NCBI GenBank assembly: GCA_035651815.1
Contig: DASRFB010000066.1
Span: 1-58,781, forward strand
Source of the DNA: VBDM01 sp035651815
GTDB taxonomy: Bacteria; Pseudomonadota; Gammaproteobacteria; Burkholderiales; SG8-39
Length of the DNA: 58,781 nucleotides
Reading direction: 5' to 3'
Part shown: positions 1 through 7,799 of the stretch, piece after piece
Numbering within the stretch: position 1 is the first letter of the stretch
Layout: each line of letters begins with the position of its first letter
Notes under the pieces: generated by a model
The model's database searches: none
What the model saw: only the letters and a program-made list of their open reading frames with translations
What the model was told of the DNA's origin: nothing
Position numbers and translations under genes: made by a program

Positions 1-266
1 GCGATCTCCGCGAAAGCGCCGGCGTCGTGGCCGTCGACGATCAGCCGCGTCACCTCGTCGTCCTCGTACGGGACGATCGCCTCGTCGAGGAAGCGCGCGA
101 GCGGCAGGTCGGCGAGCGCGAGGCGCGCGGCCATGCGCTCCCTCGCCGAAACCGCGGCGACGCCCGCGAGCACGTCGCCCGAGCGCAGCGGCGTCGCCTT
201 CGCCAGCAGCTCGCGCAGGTCCGCGAAGTGGAACGTCTCGCCGCCCACGGCGTGCGCGTAGCTCAT
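1..266 (-). CDS. eutB: Ethanolamine ammonia-lyase large subunit, N-terminal part (runs off left edge)
   Basis: The reverse strand from the ATG at 266 is open to the window edge and gives about 88 residues. They match the start of EutB closely: an N-terminal beta-strand segment, then LRSGDVLAGVAAVSARER, then a YEDDEVTRLI stretch. EutB is the catalytic subunit of the adenosylcobalamin-dependent enzyme that splits ethanolamine into acetaldehyde and ammonia. The small subunit gene eutC would be expected further left, outside the window. No good Shine-Dalgarno precedes the ATG, and the start was chosen by match to the family N-terminus. The gene lies just downstream of a small membrane-protein gene on the same strand. 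Only about a fifth of the protein is visible, but the motif match is strong. Confidence 0.85.
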   Translation of the reverse strand, partial: MSYAHAVGGETFHFADLRELLAKATPLRSGDVLAGVAAVSARERMAARLALADLPLARFLDEAIVPYEDDEVTRLIVDGHDAGAFAEI

Positions 267-303
267 GGTACGAGTTTAGACGAGCTACGCCGCGAGGGTT
301 CCT

Positions 304-621
304 TCAGCGGGCGCGCCGATGCCTCAGCAGCGACACCCAGTTGACGGCGGCGACCGCGGCGAGCGCGAGGATCAGGCCGGCAAAAACGCGCAGGCCGCCG
401 CTCACCTGCTCGTTCACCGAGCGCACGACGCCGTTCGCGCCGCGCATCATCAGCAGGGCCAGCCGCCTCAGGCGCTCGATGTCGTCGATCTCGGCGATCC
501 TCTGCGCGACGTCGGGCGCGATCTCGCTCGCGCCCGGCCCGGACGCGAGCAGGTAGACCGCGACCGACAAGGCGACGAGCACGAAGGCGACGATCGCGTT
601 CATCCAGATCAGCAGGCGCAT
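304..621 (-). CDS. Small two-pass membrane protein of unknown function
   Basis: This encodes 105 residues starting MRLLIWMNAIVAF. The start at 621 has a GGGAGA Shine-Dalgarno and sits 13 bases after the stop of the preceding rhodanese-ChrB gene; longer in-frame starts overlap that gene and are not favoured. Two hydrophobic segments are visible, at about residues 5-27 and 76-95. They flank a soluble loop with a charged helix (IAEIDDIERLRR). The product is probably an inner-membrane protein with both ends on the same side. The family is not recognised. It may be cotranscribed with the chromate-resistance gene upstream. Confidence 0.6.
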   Translation of the reverse strand: MRLLIWMNAIVAFVLVALSVAVYLLASGPGASEIAPDVAQRIAEIDDIERLRRLALLMMRGANGVVRSVNEQVSGGLRVFAGLILALAAVAAVNWVSLLRHRRAR

Positions 622-634
622 GCTTTCGTTCTCC

Positions 635-1429
635 CTAGCGGTAGGCGCCCGGGTTCCAGGTGTGCACCTCTTCCTGCCCTTCCCGGCACCAGGCGTACAG
701 CGCATCGTACAGCACCATCCCGTGCCCGAGCATCTCGTGGTCGTCGGCGAAGTTCCGCGACAGGCCGAGCGACACCGCCGCGAGCCCCGCGGCCTGCGGC
801 GCGAGGTCGAGGCGCGCGGTGTCGGCGCCGCGCACGATCAGCGCGAGCCGCTCGAGCGCCGGGTCGCGCAGCCGGTAATGGCGGATGAACGCGTCGAAGC
901 TGCAGCGCTCGCCCTCGTGCGTGAAATGCACGCCGGCGACGTCGTAGGGCACCGCGTCGCGCCGCTTCGCCGCGTCGAGCACCTGCTGCGAGGGCACGTA
1001 CAGGAACTCGGCGTCGCGGTCGACGAAGCGCGCCACCAGCCAGGGGCAGGCGATGCGGTCGATCTTGGGGCGCTCGCGCGTCACCCAGCGTGTGGCGGCG
1101 TCGGCGGGCTTGCGGTCGAGCGCGCCGCCGCCCGCGGTCCAGCTTTCGATGCCGCCCTCGAGGCAGTGCGCCGCGATCCCGCGCGCGCTCAGCGCCTTCG
1201 CCAGGCCCTGGCTGACCTCGTGCCCGTGCGCGCAGTAGACGACCGCGGGGCTCGCGGCGGGCAGCGTCTTCGCCCACAGCGCCGCGGTCTCGGGATCGCG
1301 CCGCAGCGCGCCTTCGATCATGGTGGTCGCGGCGCGGAACGCGGGCCCCTTGCGCACGTCGATCACGAGCGGCGGTGCGTCCGAGCCCAGGCGCGCCTGC
1401 AGCTCGCGGAAAGAAACGGATGCGCTCAT
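635..1429 (-). CDS. Rhodanese-ChrB fusion protein (chromate resistance domain)
   Basis: This is a 264-residue two-domain protein. Residues 1 to about 105 form a rhodanese domain with the active-site loop YCAHGHEVS (Cys66). Residues 115 to about 260 match the C-terminal ChrB domain (signature KIDRIACPWLVARFVDRDA). Rhodaneses carry sulfur on the loop cysteine, and ChrB proteins are associated with chromate sensing and resistance, so a redox or thiol role is likely but unproven. The start lies 1 base after the stop of a 32-codon ORF and is probably translated from the same mRNA. The protein lacks the ChrB N-terminal regulatory half seen in the second ChrB at 3090, so it is not expected to bind DNA. 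Confidence 0.82.
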   Translation of the reverse strand: MSASVSFRELQARLGSDAPPLVIDVRKGPAFRAATTMIEGALRRDPETAALWAKTLPAASPAVVYCAHGHEVSQGLAKALSARGIAAHCLEGGIESWTAGGGALDRKPADAATRWVTRERPKIDRIACPWLVARFVDRDAEFLYVPSQQVLDAAKRRDAVPYDVAGVHFTHEGERCSFDAFIRHYRLRDPALERLALIVRGADTARLDLAPQAAGLAAVSLGLSRNFADDHEMLGHGMVLYDALYAWCREGQEEVHTWNPGAYR

Positions 1430-1430
1430 G

Positions 1431-1529
1431 TCACTCCACCTCCATGCCCCGGGCCCTGATCGCGGCAGCCGCGGCCGGGCTCTTCATGAACAATGCCGTC
1501 AAGAGCAAAAGCGAAAGCATATTCCTCAT
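1431..1529 (-). CDS. Possible 32-residue exported or leader peptide
   Basis: A short reverse-strand ORF begins with ATG at 1529 after a good AAGGAGA Shine-Dalgarno and ends with a TGA one base before the ATG of the rhodanese-ChrB gene. The peptide starts MRNMLSLLLLTALFMKS and then has an AAAAAI stretch, so it looks like a signal peptide with almost nothing after it. It could be a tiny membrane peptide, a coupling leader for the downstream gene, or a remnant of a degraded exported protein. The strong ribosome site and exact spacing are what support it. No family is recognised. Confidence 0.4.
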   Translation of the reverse strand: MRNMLSLLLLTALFMKSPAAAAAIRARGMEVE

Positions 1530-1547
1530 TTTCGTTCTCCTTGGAGG

Positions 1548-2933
1548 TCAGCGGCGTGCGAGCAGACAGGCATTCACGGCCCCGTAGAGGACGAAGCCGC
1601 AGGCGATCGCGGCGAAGACCCCGAAGGGGCCCGCGTCCAGCCACGAGAGCGCCGCGAGCGCGCCGCCCGCGGCGACGACGAGCCGCAGCGCGTTCGCGAG
1701 CACCGCGGGCACGACGCCGCCGAACCCCTGCATCGCGAAATAGACCGCCATGCCGAGGCCCGAGAGCGCGTACATCGGCCCGGCGATCCGCAGGTACAGC
1801 GCGCCGACGCGGATCACCTCCGCCTCGCGCGTGAACAGACCCATCCACAGCGACGGGAAGAGCGCGAAGAACACGCCCACGGCGCCGCACGCGGCGGCGA
1901 CCGTTGCCGCGCCGGTCCAGGCGATGGCGCGCGCGCGCCGCTCCTGCTTCGCGCCCCAGTTGGTGCCGACCATCGCGACCAGCGCGGTGCCGAAGCCGAA
2001 CGCGAGCGGGATCACGATGTATTCGAGGCGCGCGCCCATCGCGTAGCCGATGGCCGCGTCGCGGCCGAGGTGGCCGGCGACGCCGGTGAGCACGACGACC
2101 GTCAGGTTGTTGATGCCGACGTTGATCATTCCCGGGATGCCGACCCGGAAGAATTCCTTGTAGAGATCCCATTGCAGCGGCGGAGCGCCGAAGCGGAGCC
2201 GCACGACGGATCGCTCGCTCCGAAGATGAAAGAAGAGCGCCGCGCTGCCGACCCCGAAGGAGACGACCAGCCCCCATCCCGCGCCCGCCGGCCCGAGCGC
2301 GGGCAGCGGGCCCCAGCCGAAGATGAGCATCGGCGAGAGCACGACGTGGCCGAGCACGCTCGCGACCAGCACCGCCGCCGGGTACGCCATGTTCCCGGTC
2401 CCGCGCACCACGTTGGCGAGGATGTTGAGCACGCAGATCGACACGGCGCCGCCGAGCGCGACGCTCGAGTAGTCGAGCGCGGACTGGAGCACGGCGCCGC
2501 GACCGCCCATCGCGCGGTAGACGAGCGGCCCGGCCGCGAGCATCGCGCCCGAGATCAGGAGCGCCATGCCGAGCGCGAGCGCAAAGGCGTGGCCGGCGAG
2601 ATCGTTCGCGCGCTCGCGCGCTCCCGCCCCCAGGGCGCGTGCGATCGCCGAGGAGACCGCGCCGCCCACGCCGCTCGCCGCGACGTGCTGCACGAACATG
2701 ACGAAAGGAAAAACGAGCGACACGCCGGCGAGCGCGTCGGGACCGAGCCGCCCGAGGAACAGCCCGTCGAAGGTGATGAGGCCCGCGATCGCCGCGAGGT
2801 TCAGGACGTTCGGCGCGGACAGGCGCAGCAGCGTCGGCAGGATCGGCGCCTCGAGCAGCATCTTCGTGCGCGCGGCCGGACGCGCGGGCGCGGCGGAGCT
2901 CAGGGCGGGATTGGAGGCGATTCCGTCGCTCAT
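1548..2933 (-). CDS. MATE family multidrug/toxin efflux transporter
   Basis: This 461-residue integral membrane protein has about 12 hydrophobic segments in two homologous halves, the usual MATE size and organisation. The N-terminal part (APNVLNLAAIAGLITFDGLFLGRLG) and the repeated glycine/proline-rich helices are typical of Na+- or H+-driven MATE exporters. It sits between two ChrB-domain genes and is transcribed away from the chrB gene at 3090 across a shared AT-richer promoter region. The location suggests coexpression with metal or oxyanion stress genes. The substrate cannot be read from the sequence. Confidence 0.85.
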   Translation of the reverse strand: MSDGIASNPALSSAAPARPAARTKMLLEAPILPTLLRLSAPNVLNLAAIAGLITFDGLFLGRLGPDALAGVSLVFPFVMFVQHVAASGVGGAVSSAIARALGAGARERANDLAGHAFALALGMALLISGAMLAAGPLVYRAMGGRGAVLQSALDYSSVALGGAVSICVLNILANVVRGTGNMAYPAAVLVASVLGHVVLSPMLIFGWGPLPALGPAGAGWGLVVSFGVGSAALFFHLRSERSVVRLRFGAPPLQWDLYKEFFRVGIPGMINVGINNLTVVVLTGVAGHLGRDAAIGYAMGARLEYIVIPLAFGFGTALVAMVGTNWGAKQERRARAIAWTGAATVAAACGAVGVFFALFPSLWMGLFTREAEVIRVGALYLRIAGPMYALSGLGMAVYFAMQGFGGVVPAVLANALRLVVAAGGALAALSWLDAGPFGVFAAIACGFVLYGAVNACLLARR

Positions 2934-3020
2934 ACACGAACTCCTTTCCCCGCAGGGAATCGGAGCAGCGCTTGAGACGGAATCGTCTTTTCGGACCGGG
3001 TGCCTGCGATCGACCCGGCT

Positions 3021-3079
3021 AGGCGCCCTTGCAAAGGCGCCTACGAATGGTCGTTACCATATTACATTTGTGTGATAAT
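3021..3079. promoter_or_regulatory. Divergent promoter/operator region between MATE and chrB
   Basis: The gap between the MATE gene and chrB contains a perfect 7-base inverted repeat, AGGCGCC at 3021-3027 and GGCGCCT at 3036-3042, separated by 8 bases. It is followed by an unusually AT-rich stretch (3054-3079) ending in TGTGATAAT, which looks like an extended -10 (GATAAT at 3074-3079). ChrB is known as a chromate-responsive regulator, so the repeat is a reasonable autoregulatory operator. That link is inference. Confidence 0.4.
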
Positions 3080-3089
3080 GTCAACAACA

Positions 3090-4037
3090 ATGTTTCGGAC
3101 CCTGTTCACCAGCCTGCCGACCGGGAACTCGACCCTGCGCATGCGGCTGTGGCGGGCGCTGAAGAGCACGGGCTGCGGCGTGCTGCGCGACGGCGTCTAT
3201 CTCGTGCCGGGCGACGCGCCGACGGCGGGCGCCCTGGCCGAGGCCGAGGCCGAGATCAAGGCCGCGGGCGGCTTCGCCATGCTCGTCGAGGTGAATTTCG
3301 CTCCGGCGCAGCTCGGTTACGTGCGCGGCCTGTTCGACCGCGGCCGGGACTACGCGACGCTGCTCGCGAAGATCGCCGCCGCGCGAGCCGCGCTGCCGCG
3401 GCTCGGAAAGCGCAGGGCCGACACGCTCGTGCAGCGGCTGCGCCGCGCGCTCGACGAGCTCGCCGCGATCGACTTCTTTCCCGGGCAGGCGCGGCTGCAG
3501 GCGGCCGAGGCGATGGCCGGCGTCGAGCACCAGGCGCAGGCGCTGTTCTCGGGCGGCGAGCCGCACGCCGCGAAGCGAAAGCTGCGCCGGCTCGACCCGG
3601 CGAAGTACCGCGGCCGCACCTGGGCGACGCGCAAGGACCTCTGGGTGGACCGGCTCGCCAGCGCCTGGCTGATCCGGCGCTTCATCGACCGCGACGCGAA
3701 ATTCGTCTGGATCGAGCGTCCGCGCGACTGCCCCAGGCGCGCGCTCGGCTTCGACTTCGACGGCGCCGAGTTCACGCACGTCGGCGGGCGCGTCACCTTC
3801 GAGGTGCTGCTCGCGAGCTTCGGCCTCGACGGCGACGCCGCGCTCGCCGCGATCGGCCACGCCGTGCACGCGCTCGACGTCGGCGGCATCCCGGTCGCGG
3901 ACGCGAAAGGCCTGGAGACGATCCTGCGCGGCGTGAAGAGCAAGGCGCGCGGCGACGACGAGGCGCTGCGCGAGGCGGGCAAGGTCCTCGACCTGTTGTA
4001 CTCGGCGTACGCCGAGAAAAGCGCGGTGGCGGCTTAG
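3090..4037 (+). CDS. chrB: Chromate resistance regulator ChrB (full-length, N- and C-domains)
   Basis: This is a 315-residue protein whose N-terminus matches ChrB closely (TLFTSLPTGNSTLRMRLWRA, then GVLRDGVYLVP). Residues 1 to about 150 form the ChrB N-domain and about 170-310 the C-domain (signature LWVDRLASAWLIRRFIDRDA, matching the fusion protein at 635). ChrB senses chromate and controls the chr genes. ATG codons at 3078 and 3090 are both possible; 3090 was chosen because it fits the family N-terminus and leaves the -10-like hexamer upstream. The gene is divergent from the MATE gene and convergent with the DUF1259 gene, 4 bases away. The transporter chrA lies about 4 kb downstream on the other strand rather than next to it. 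Confidence 0.87.
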   Translation: MFRTLFTSLPTGNSTLRMRLWRALKSTGCGVLRDGVYLVPGDAPTAGALAEAEAEIKAAGGFAMLVEVNFAPAQLGYVRGLFDRGRDYATLLAKIAAARAALPRLGKRRADTLVQRLRRALDELAAIDFFPGQARLQAAEAMAGVEHQAQALFSGGEPHAAKRKLRRLDPAKYRGRTWATRKDLWVDRLASAWLIRRFIDRDAKFVWIERPRDCPRRALGFDFDGAEFTHVGGRVTFEVLLASFGLDGDAALAAIGHAVHALDVGGIPVADAKGLETILRGVKSKARGDDEALREAGKVLDLLYSAYAEKSAVAA

Positions 4038-4041
4038 GCGA

Positions 4042-4941
4042 TCACTTCTTGCGGTTGACCTTGTCGAGCCCGGCCTTGAGGCCGGTCGCGAGCTTCTGCG
4101 CGTCGTCGTTCGCCCAGAAGTGCATGAAGTAAAGGCGCGGCTGGTCGTTCAGCATGTGGCTGTGCAGCGCGGTGACCTCGATGCCGTTCTCTCGCAGCGT
4201 CTTCAGCACCGGGTTCACCTCCTTCGCGATCAGGACGAAGTCGCCGGTGATCGCGGCCTTGCCCTCGCCCGTCGGCTGGAAGTTGATCGCGATGCCCATG
4301 CCCGCCGCGGGCGGGACCGTCATCCCGGCGTCCTCGATGGTCTCGGCGCGCGGGATGCTGAAGGCGAGCACACCGCCGTTGTTGTTGCCCTTCGCGCCCA
4401 GCGTCTTCTCGATCGCGGCGGTGTCGAGATCGACCGGCGGCGGCGAGCCCGCGGGCGCGCTCGCCTCGAGCGGCGTCTTGCTCTCCTCGAGCGCGCCGCG
4501 GATGGTCGCCGCGAGCTCGGCCGGGTCGCCGCGGCCTTCGTAGTGCATGTACATGATGAAAGGATCGGAGCGCAGCAGGTGGTTGTGGATCGCCGTGATC
4601 TGGATCCCGCCCTCGACCAGCTTCTTCATGACGGGATTGACCTCGTCCTGCAGCAGCACCAGGTCGCCCATCACCATGCCGCTCTTGCCCATGCTCTGGA
4701 ACGCCATATACGAGCCGAGCGCGAGCGGCGGCTTGATCTGCACGCCGTCGAGCGTGACCTTGAGGTCGCTGCGCGCGATGCCGACGCGGTAGACGCCGCC
4801 CGGCATCTCGCTGCCCTTGCGGCCGATCGCCTTATCGACCGAGGACCAGTCGTAGCCCGCGGCGCCCGCCGCGGTCGAGAGCGCGAGCGCCGCGCAGGCG
4901 ATGCCGAAGAGAAGCGGTTCTTTGCTGCTTGTTCTGTGCAT
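4042..4941 (-). CDS. DUF1259 (LppY/LpqO-type) exported protein with duplicated domain
   Basis: This encodes 299 residues with an N-terminal signal peptide cleaved near residue 28 (AAGAA). The mature part is a tandem duplication. Each half has a GVYRVGI- or MTVPPAAGM-type strand, a GDLVLL or GDFVLIAKEVNPV segment, and a conserved His motif (AIHNHLL and ALHSHML) followed by a Y(M/F)MH(Y/F) strand. The paired histidines suggest metal binding, but the family has no established reaction. The Shine-Dalgarno AAGGAGATCGAC precedes the ATG. It is the last gene of a packed four-gene reverse-strand operon of exported proteins (7333 to 4042), starting 10 bases after the laminin-G-like gene. Confidence 0.8.
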   Translation of the reverse strand: MHRTSSKEPLLFGIACAALALSTAAGAAGYDWSSVDKAIGRKGSEMPGGVYRVGIARSDLKVTLDGVQIKPPLALGSYMAFQSMGKSGMVMGDLVLLQDEVNPVMKKLVEGGIQITAIHNHLLRSDPFIMYMHYEGRGDPAELAATIRGALEESKTPLEASAPAGSPPPVDLDTAAIEKTLGAKGNNNGGVLAFSIPRAETIEDAGMTVPPAAGMGIAINFQPTGEGKAAITGDFVLIAKEVNPVLKTLRENGIEVTALHSHMLNDQPRLYFMHFWANDDAQKLATGLKAGLDKVNRKK

Positions 4942-4951
4942 GTCGATCTCC

Positions 4952-5575
4952 TTACTTCGCGAGATCTCCGTAGCCGAAGTCGTCGAAGGCGGTGACGCTG
5001 TCCGCCTTGGTCCACACGCCCACCGCGCCGGCGCCGGAGAGGTGATTGTCAGTCAGCTCGATGTAAGCTTTGCCGTCGAGCGACACCTTGATACGGACTC
5101 CGGCGAATTCGACACGCAACACGTGCCAGACGTTCGCGGCGACCGGCGCGTCGACGTACTTGATCGTGTTCCGCCGGCCGGCGGTGGTGTGATACAGCGA
5201 CACGTTGTTCTCGAGCGCGTTCGCGCGCGCGACGTAGTAGTTGTCGCCGTCCTTCCAGCGCCACACGACGCCGCCCGCCTGGTCCTCGCGCCCGCGCTCG
5301 GGCCTGAACTTCACCTCGACGAAGCCGTCGGCGATCGCGACGTCGCGCTTCACGCACCAGGGGAAGGTGCCGCTGCCGCTCTGGCGCAGCACGTTCGGCT
5401 TGCTCGGAGCGGCCGCGTCCGGCTCGACTTTCCACGACGGGCTGCCGCGCCCGGTGACGCCCGAGATCCAGCCGGCCGGAAGAGCACCGGCCGGGTCCCG
5501 ATCGAAGCCGAGGGTCTGCGCCGACGCGGCGGCGGAGGACAGCACGGTGAGAGCGATCACGAAGGCTCCTTTCAT
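4952..5575 (-). CDS. Exported concanavalin/laminin-G-like (DUF1080-type) protein
   Basis: This encodes 207 residues with a signal peptide (MKGAFVIALTVLSSAAASAQ). The mature protein has the pattern of a beta-jelly-roll of the DUF1080/LamG kind: a WKV strand, FVEVKFRP, GGVVWRWKDGDNYYVARANA, then WHVLRVEFAGVRIKVSLDG and the closing AFDDFGY strand. Such domains bind or hydrolyse carbohydrate, or act as adhesion modules; no catalytic residue is assigned here. The gene lies 8 bases after the beta-propeller gene in the exported-protein operon. No clear Shine-Dalgarno precedes the ATG at 5575, so translation may be coupled. Confidence 0.7.
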   Translation of the reverse strand: MKGAFVIALTVLSSAAASAQTLGFDRDPAGALPAGWISGVTGRGSPSWKVEPDAAAPSKPNVLRQSGSGTFPWCVKRDVAIADGFVEVKFRPERGREDQAGGVVWRWKDGDNYYVARANALENNVSLYHTTAGRRNTIKYVDAPVAANVWHVLRVEFAGVRIKVSLDGKAYIELTDNHLSGAGAVGVWTKADSVTAFDDFGYGDLAK

Positions 5576-5583
5576 CGGTAGCT

Positions 5584-6567
5584 TTATCGCGCGCGATAGA
5601 CGATCAGCCTCGCCGGCGCGCCGCCCGAGGCGGGCGCGGCGACGTACAGCGCCGACTCGTCGGCGACGAACAGCCCGGTGCGCGCGCGCGGCGCGGTGCG
5701 CACGCTGCCTTCGACGGTGTAGTGATCCGCGCCGTCCTGCCCGAGCACGTCGACCCGGCCGCCGCCGCAGACGACGTAGACGCGCTTGCGCGCGGCGTCG
5801 AAGAAGAGGTCGTCCGTGTCCTCGCCGATCGGCACGCGCGCGACGACCTTGCCCGAGCCGGTGTCGTAGACGAGCAGCACGGCGGGCCTGCGCGCGCCGA
5901 CGAAGAGCCGCTTCCCCGCCTCGTCGAGCGCCATCGGGAAATTGGCCTTCGCGGGCACGCTCCAGCGAGCGATCACGGCGCCTTTCGCGCGGTCGACCAC
6001 GGCGACCTGGCCGGCGGTCGGCACGTTGACGAAGATCCGCGAGCCGCGCGTCTCGAGCTGGAACGACTCCGGATGCCCGGAGAGCTCGATCTCGGCGGCG
6101 GTTTCGCCCGTCGACGGATCGAGCGCGCGCAGCGCGCCTTTGCCGTAGCCGACCCAGACGCGGTTCGCCGCGGCGTCGTAGCGCACGTTGTCCGCGTCGC
6201 CCAGGCCGGCGATGCTCTTGATCCGCGCGAGCGACGCCCCGTCGAGGATGTCGACGCGGTCGGCGCTGCCGTTCGCGACGAAGACGCGGTCGACGCCGGG
6301 CACGTACAGGATGCCCTGCGGCTCGCCGAACCCGGAGAGGCTGCGCTCGCGCCGGCGGCCCCGAACGTCGACCACCTCGACCGAGTCGTTGCCGAGCGCG
6401 GCGACGAGCACGCGATGGCGCCCGGCGTCCGCGCCGAAATGGTCGATGCGCCCCTTGACCGAGGGCAGCTCGATCGTCCCGGCCGCCTCGAGCGCGTCCG
6501 CGGCGGCCGCGGGCGACGCCGCGACCAGGGAAGCGAGAACGAAGGGGATCGCATTGCACTTCGCCAT
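5584..6567 (-). CDS. YncE-like periplasmic beta-propeller protein
   Basis: This encodes 327 residues with a signal peptide ending near AAAADA. The mature part shows about six to seven repeats of the YncE/NHL type, for example ILYVPGVDRVFVANGSADRV, VRYDAAANRVWVGYGKGA and LFFDAARKRVYVVCGGG, each spanning about 40 residues. These propellers usually act as binding or scaffold proteins in the periplasm. The AAAGGAG Shine-Dalgarno overlaps the end of the preceding barrel-like gene, whose stop is 1 base before this start, so the two are coupled. The ligand is unknown. Confidence 0.78.
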   Translation of the reverse strand: MAKCNAIPFVLASLVAASPAAAADALEAAGTIELPSVKGRIDHFGADAGRHRVLVAALGNDSVEVVDVRGRRRERSLSGFGEPQGILYVPGVDRVFVANGSADRVDILDGASLARIKSIAGLGDADNVRYDAAANRVWVGYGKGALRALDPSTGETAAEIELSGHPESFQLETRGSRIFVNVPTAGQVAVVDRAKGAVIARWSVPAKANFPMALDEAGKRLFVGARRPAVLLVYDTGSGKVVARVPIGEDTDDLFFDAARKRVYVVCGGGRVDVLGQDGADHYTVEGSVRTAPRARTGLFVADESALYVAAPASGGAPARLIVYRAR

Positions 6568-6568
6568 G

Positions 6569-7333
6569 TCACGGCTCCTTTCTCAGACCGAATGCCCAGG
6601 TGAGCCCGATGCGCAGCTCGCGCACGGTCTCGCCGCCGCCGTGCGCCCGGCGCACGCCGATGTCGAACGACAGATCCTCGCGCACGCGCCAGATCGCGCC
6701 GACGAGCGCCGAGGTGGTGCGCGGCGCGCCCGAGGCCTGCTCGCCGAACGCCTCGGCGACCGGGCGCAGCGCCCACGCGTGCGGGCCCTCGAGGATCACG
6801 CCGAGAAAGGCGCCGGGCTCGTGCGCGCGCGTCCATTCGAGCGCGGCGTTCCAGTGCGCGGTGACGGCCTCGGTGCGCTGCGAGACGATGCCGGCGATCG
6901 ACGCGCCGGTCCCCTTCTCCCCGTGCACGTCGGGAAGGAGCAGGCCGAGCTCGGTGGCGACGCTCGGGCCCGGTGCGTCCTGCAGCACGCCTCGGCGCAG
7001 CACCTGCTTGAGCGAGAGCGCGTTGTCCCTGATCGAGCTGCGCGGCTCGTCCGGGTCGCCGTCGCGGAGGATCTCGCGCCGGCCTTCGAGCACGAGCTCG
7101 CGCTCGCGCGTCAGGCCGTAGTTGGCGACGACCGCCGGCTGCACGCGTATCCGGCTCGAGCCTTCGCGCAGGCGACCGACGGGCCCGAGCTCCAGCTCGA
7201 GGTCGCCCGCCTTCGCCACGTCGGCGTCGGTCGAGTCGAACGGCCGGTACGCGAGCGCGGCCGCGGGCGCGCAAAGAACCAGGACGCACAGCGCCCGGGA
7301 AAACGCGGAGAAAACGGTTCCGGCATCCGACAC
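6569..7333 (-). CDS. Putative outer-membrane beta-barrel/transport-like protein
   Basis: The predicted product is about 254 residues from a GTG at 7333. It has a signal-like stretch (RALCVLVLCAPAAALA) followed by alternating polar/hydrophobic strands and a C-terminal RIGLTWAFGL strand typical of a barrel end. The repeated pattern (ELELGPVGRL, LVLEGRREI, ATELGLLLP) resembles proteins annotated as outer-membrane or MetA-pathway transport proteins. Earlier in-frame starts would overlap the HiPIP gene on the other strand, so a start near 7333 is preferred, though its ribosome site is weak. It is the first gene of the exported-protein operon. Function unknown. Confidence 0.55.
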   Translation of the reverse strand: MSDAGTVFSAFSRALCVLVLCAPAAALAYRPFDSTDADVAKAGDLELELGPVGRLREGSSRIRVQPAVVANYGLTRERELVLEGRREILRDGDPDEPRSSIRDNALSLKQVLRRGVLQDAPGPSVATELGLLLPDVHGEKGTGASIAGIVSQRTEAVTAHWNAALEWTRAHEPGAFLGVILEGPHAWALRPVAEAFGEQASGAPRTTSALVGAIWRVREDLSFDIGVRRAHGGGETVRELRIGLTWAFGLRKEP

Positions 7334-7532
7334 GAACCCTCGCTCTGGCAGCGACAGGCAGAACTTGGACGGGATGCCGTCTTGGGAAAGCCGGGAGTCT
7401 GCACGCCCCGACACGACGATTCTAGGCCGCGCGATCGGCGACTTCAACTTAAGGATCTCCAAGCTTTGAACGCACCGCGGCCGGCGCCTGTCACATTCCG
7501 AGCAAGCTCCCCTCTCATCCCGGATGGTTCTC

Positions 7533-7799
7533 ATGGACGATCGCAAACGTTCACGCCGCTCGATTCTCAAATTCGCCGGCCTGCTCGCCGGCGCCTCCCT
7601 CGCCTCGGGCCTGCCCGTCGCCCGCGACGCGCTCGCGCAGCAGAAGGCCTCGAAACAGGCGATGAAATACCAGGACAAGCCCAACGGCGACCAGAAGTGC
7701 GCGAACTGCCTGCAGTTCGAGGCGCCGAAGACCTGCAAGGTGGTCGCGGGCGACGTCAGCCCGAACGGCTACTGCATCGCCTGGGCTAAGAAGTCCTGA
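7533..7799 (+). CDS. High-potential iron-sulfur protein (HiPIP), Tat-exported
   Basis: This is a small protein of 88 residues with a twin-arginine signal (SRRSILKFAG) and a mature part of about 50 residues. The mature part carries four cysteines in HiPIP spacing: Cys56, Cys59, Cys68 and Cys81 (CANC, TC, YC followed by an aromatic). HiPIPs carry a [4Fe-4S] cluster and shuttle electrons in the periplasm. An in-frame ATG three codons upstream (7524) is an alternative start; neither has a clear Shine-Dalgarno. The 3' end overlaps the chrA 3' end by 14 bases on the opposite strand. A role as electron carrier for a periplasmic redox partner is likely, but the partner is not in view. Confidence 0.85.
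   Translation: MDDRKRSRRSILKFAGLLAGASLASGLPVARDALAQQKASKQAMKYQDKPNGDQKCANCLQFEAPKTCKVVAGDVSPNGYCIAWAKKS

Noticed and set aside
1320..2975. A 551-codon forward frame over the MATE gene
   Set aside because: Its product is an Arg/Glu/His-rich shadow of the MATE protein without membrane helices or known motifs.
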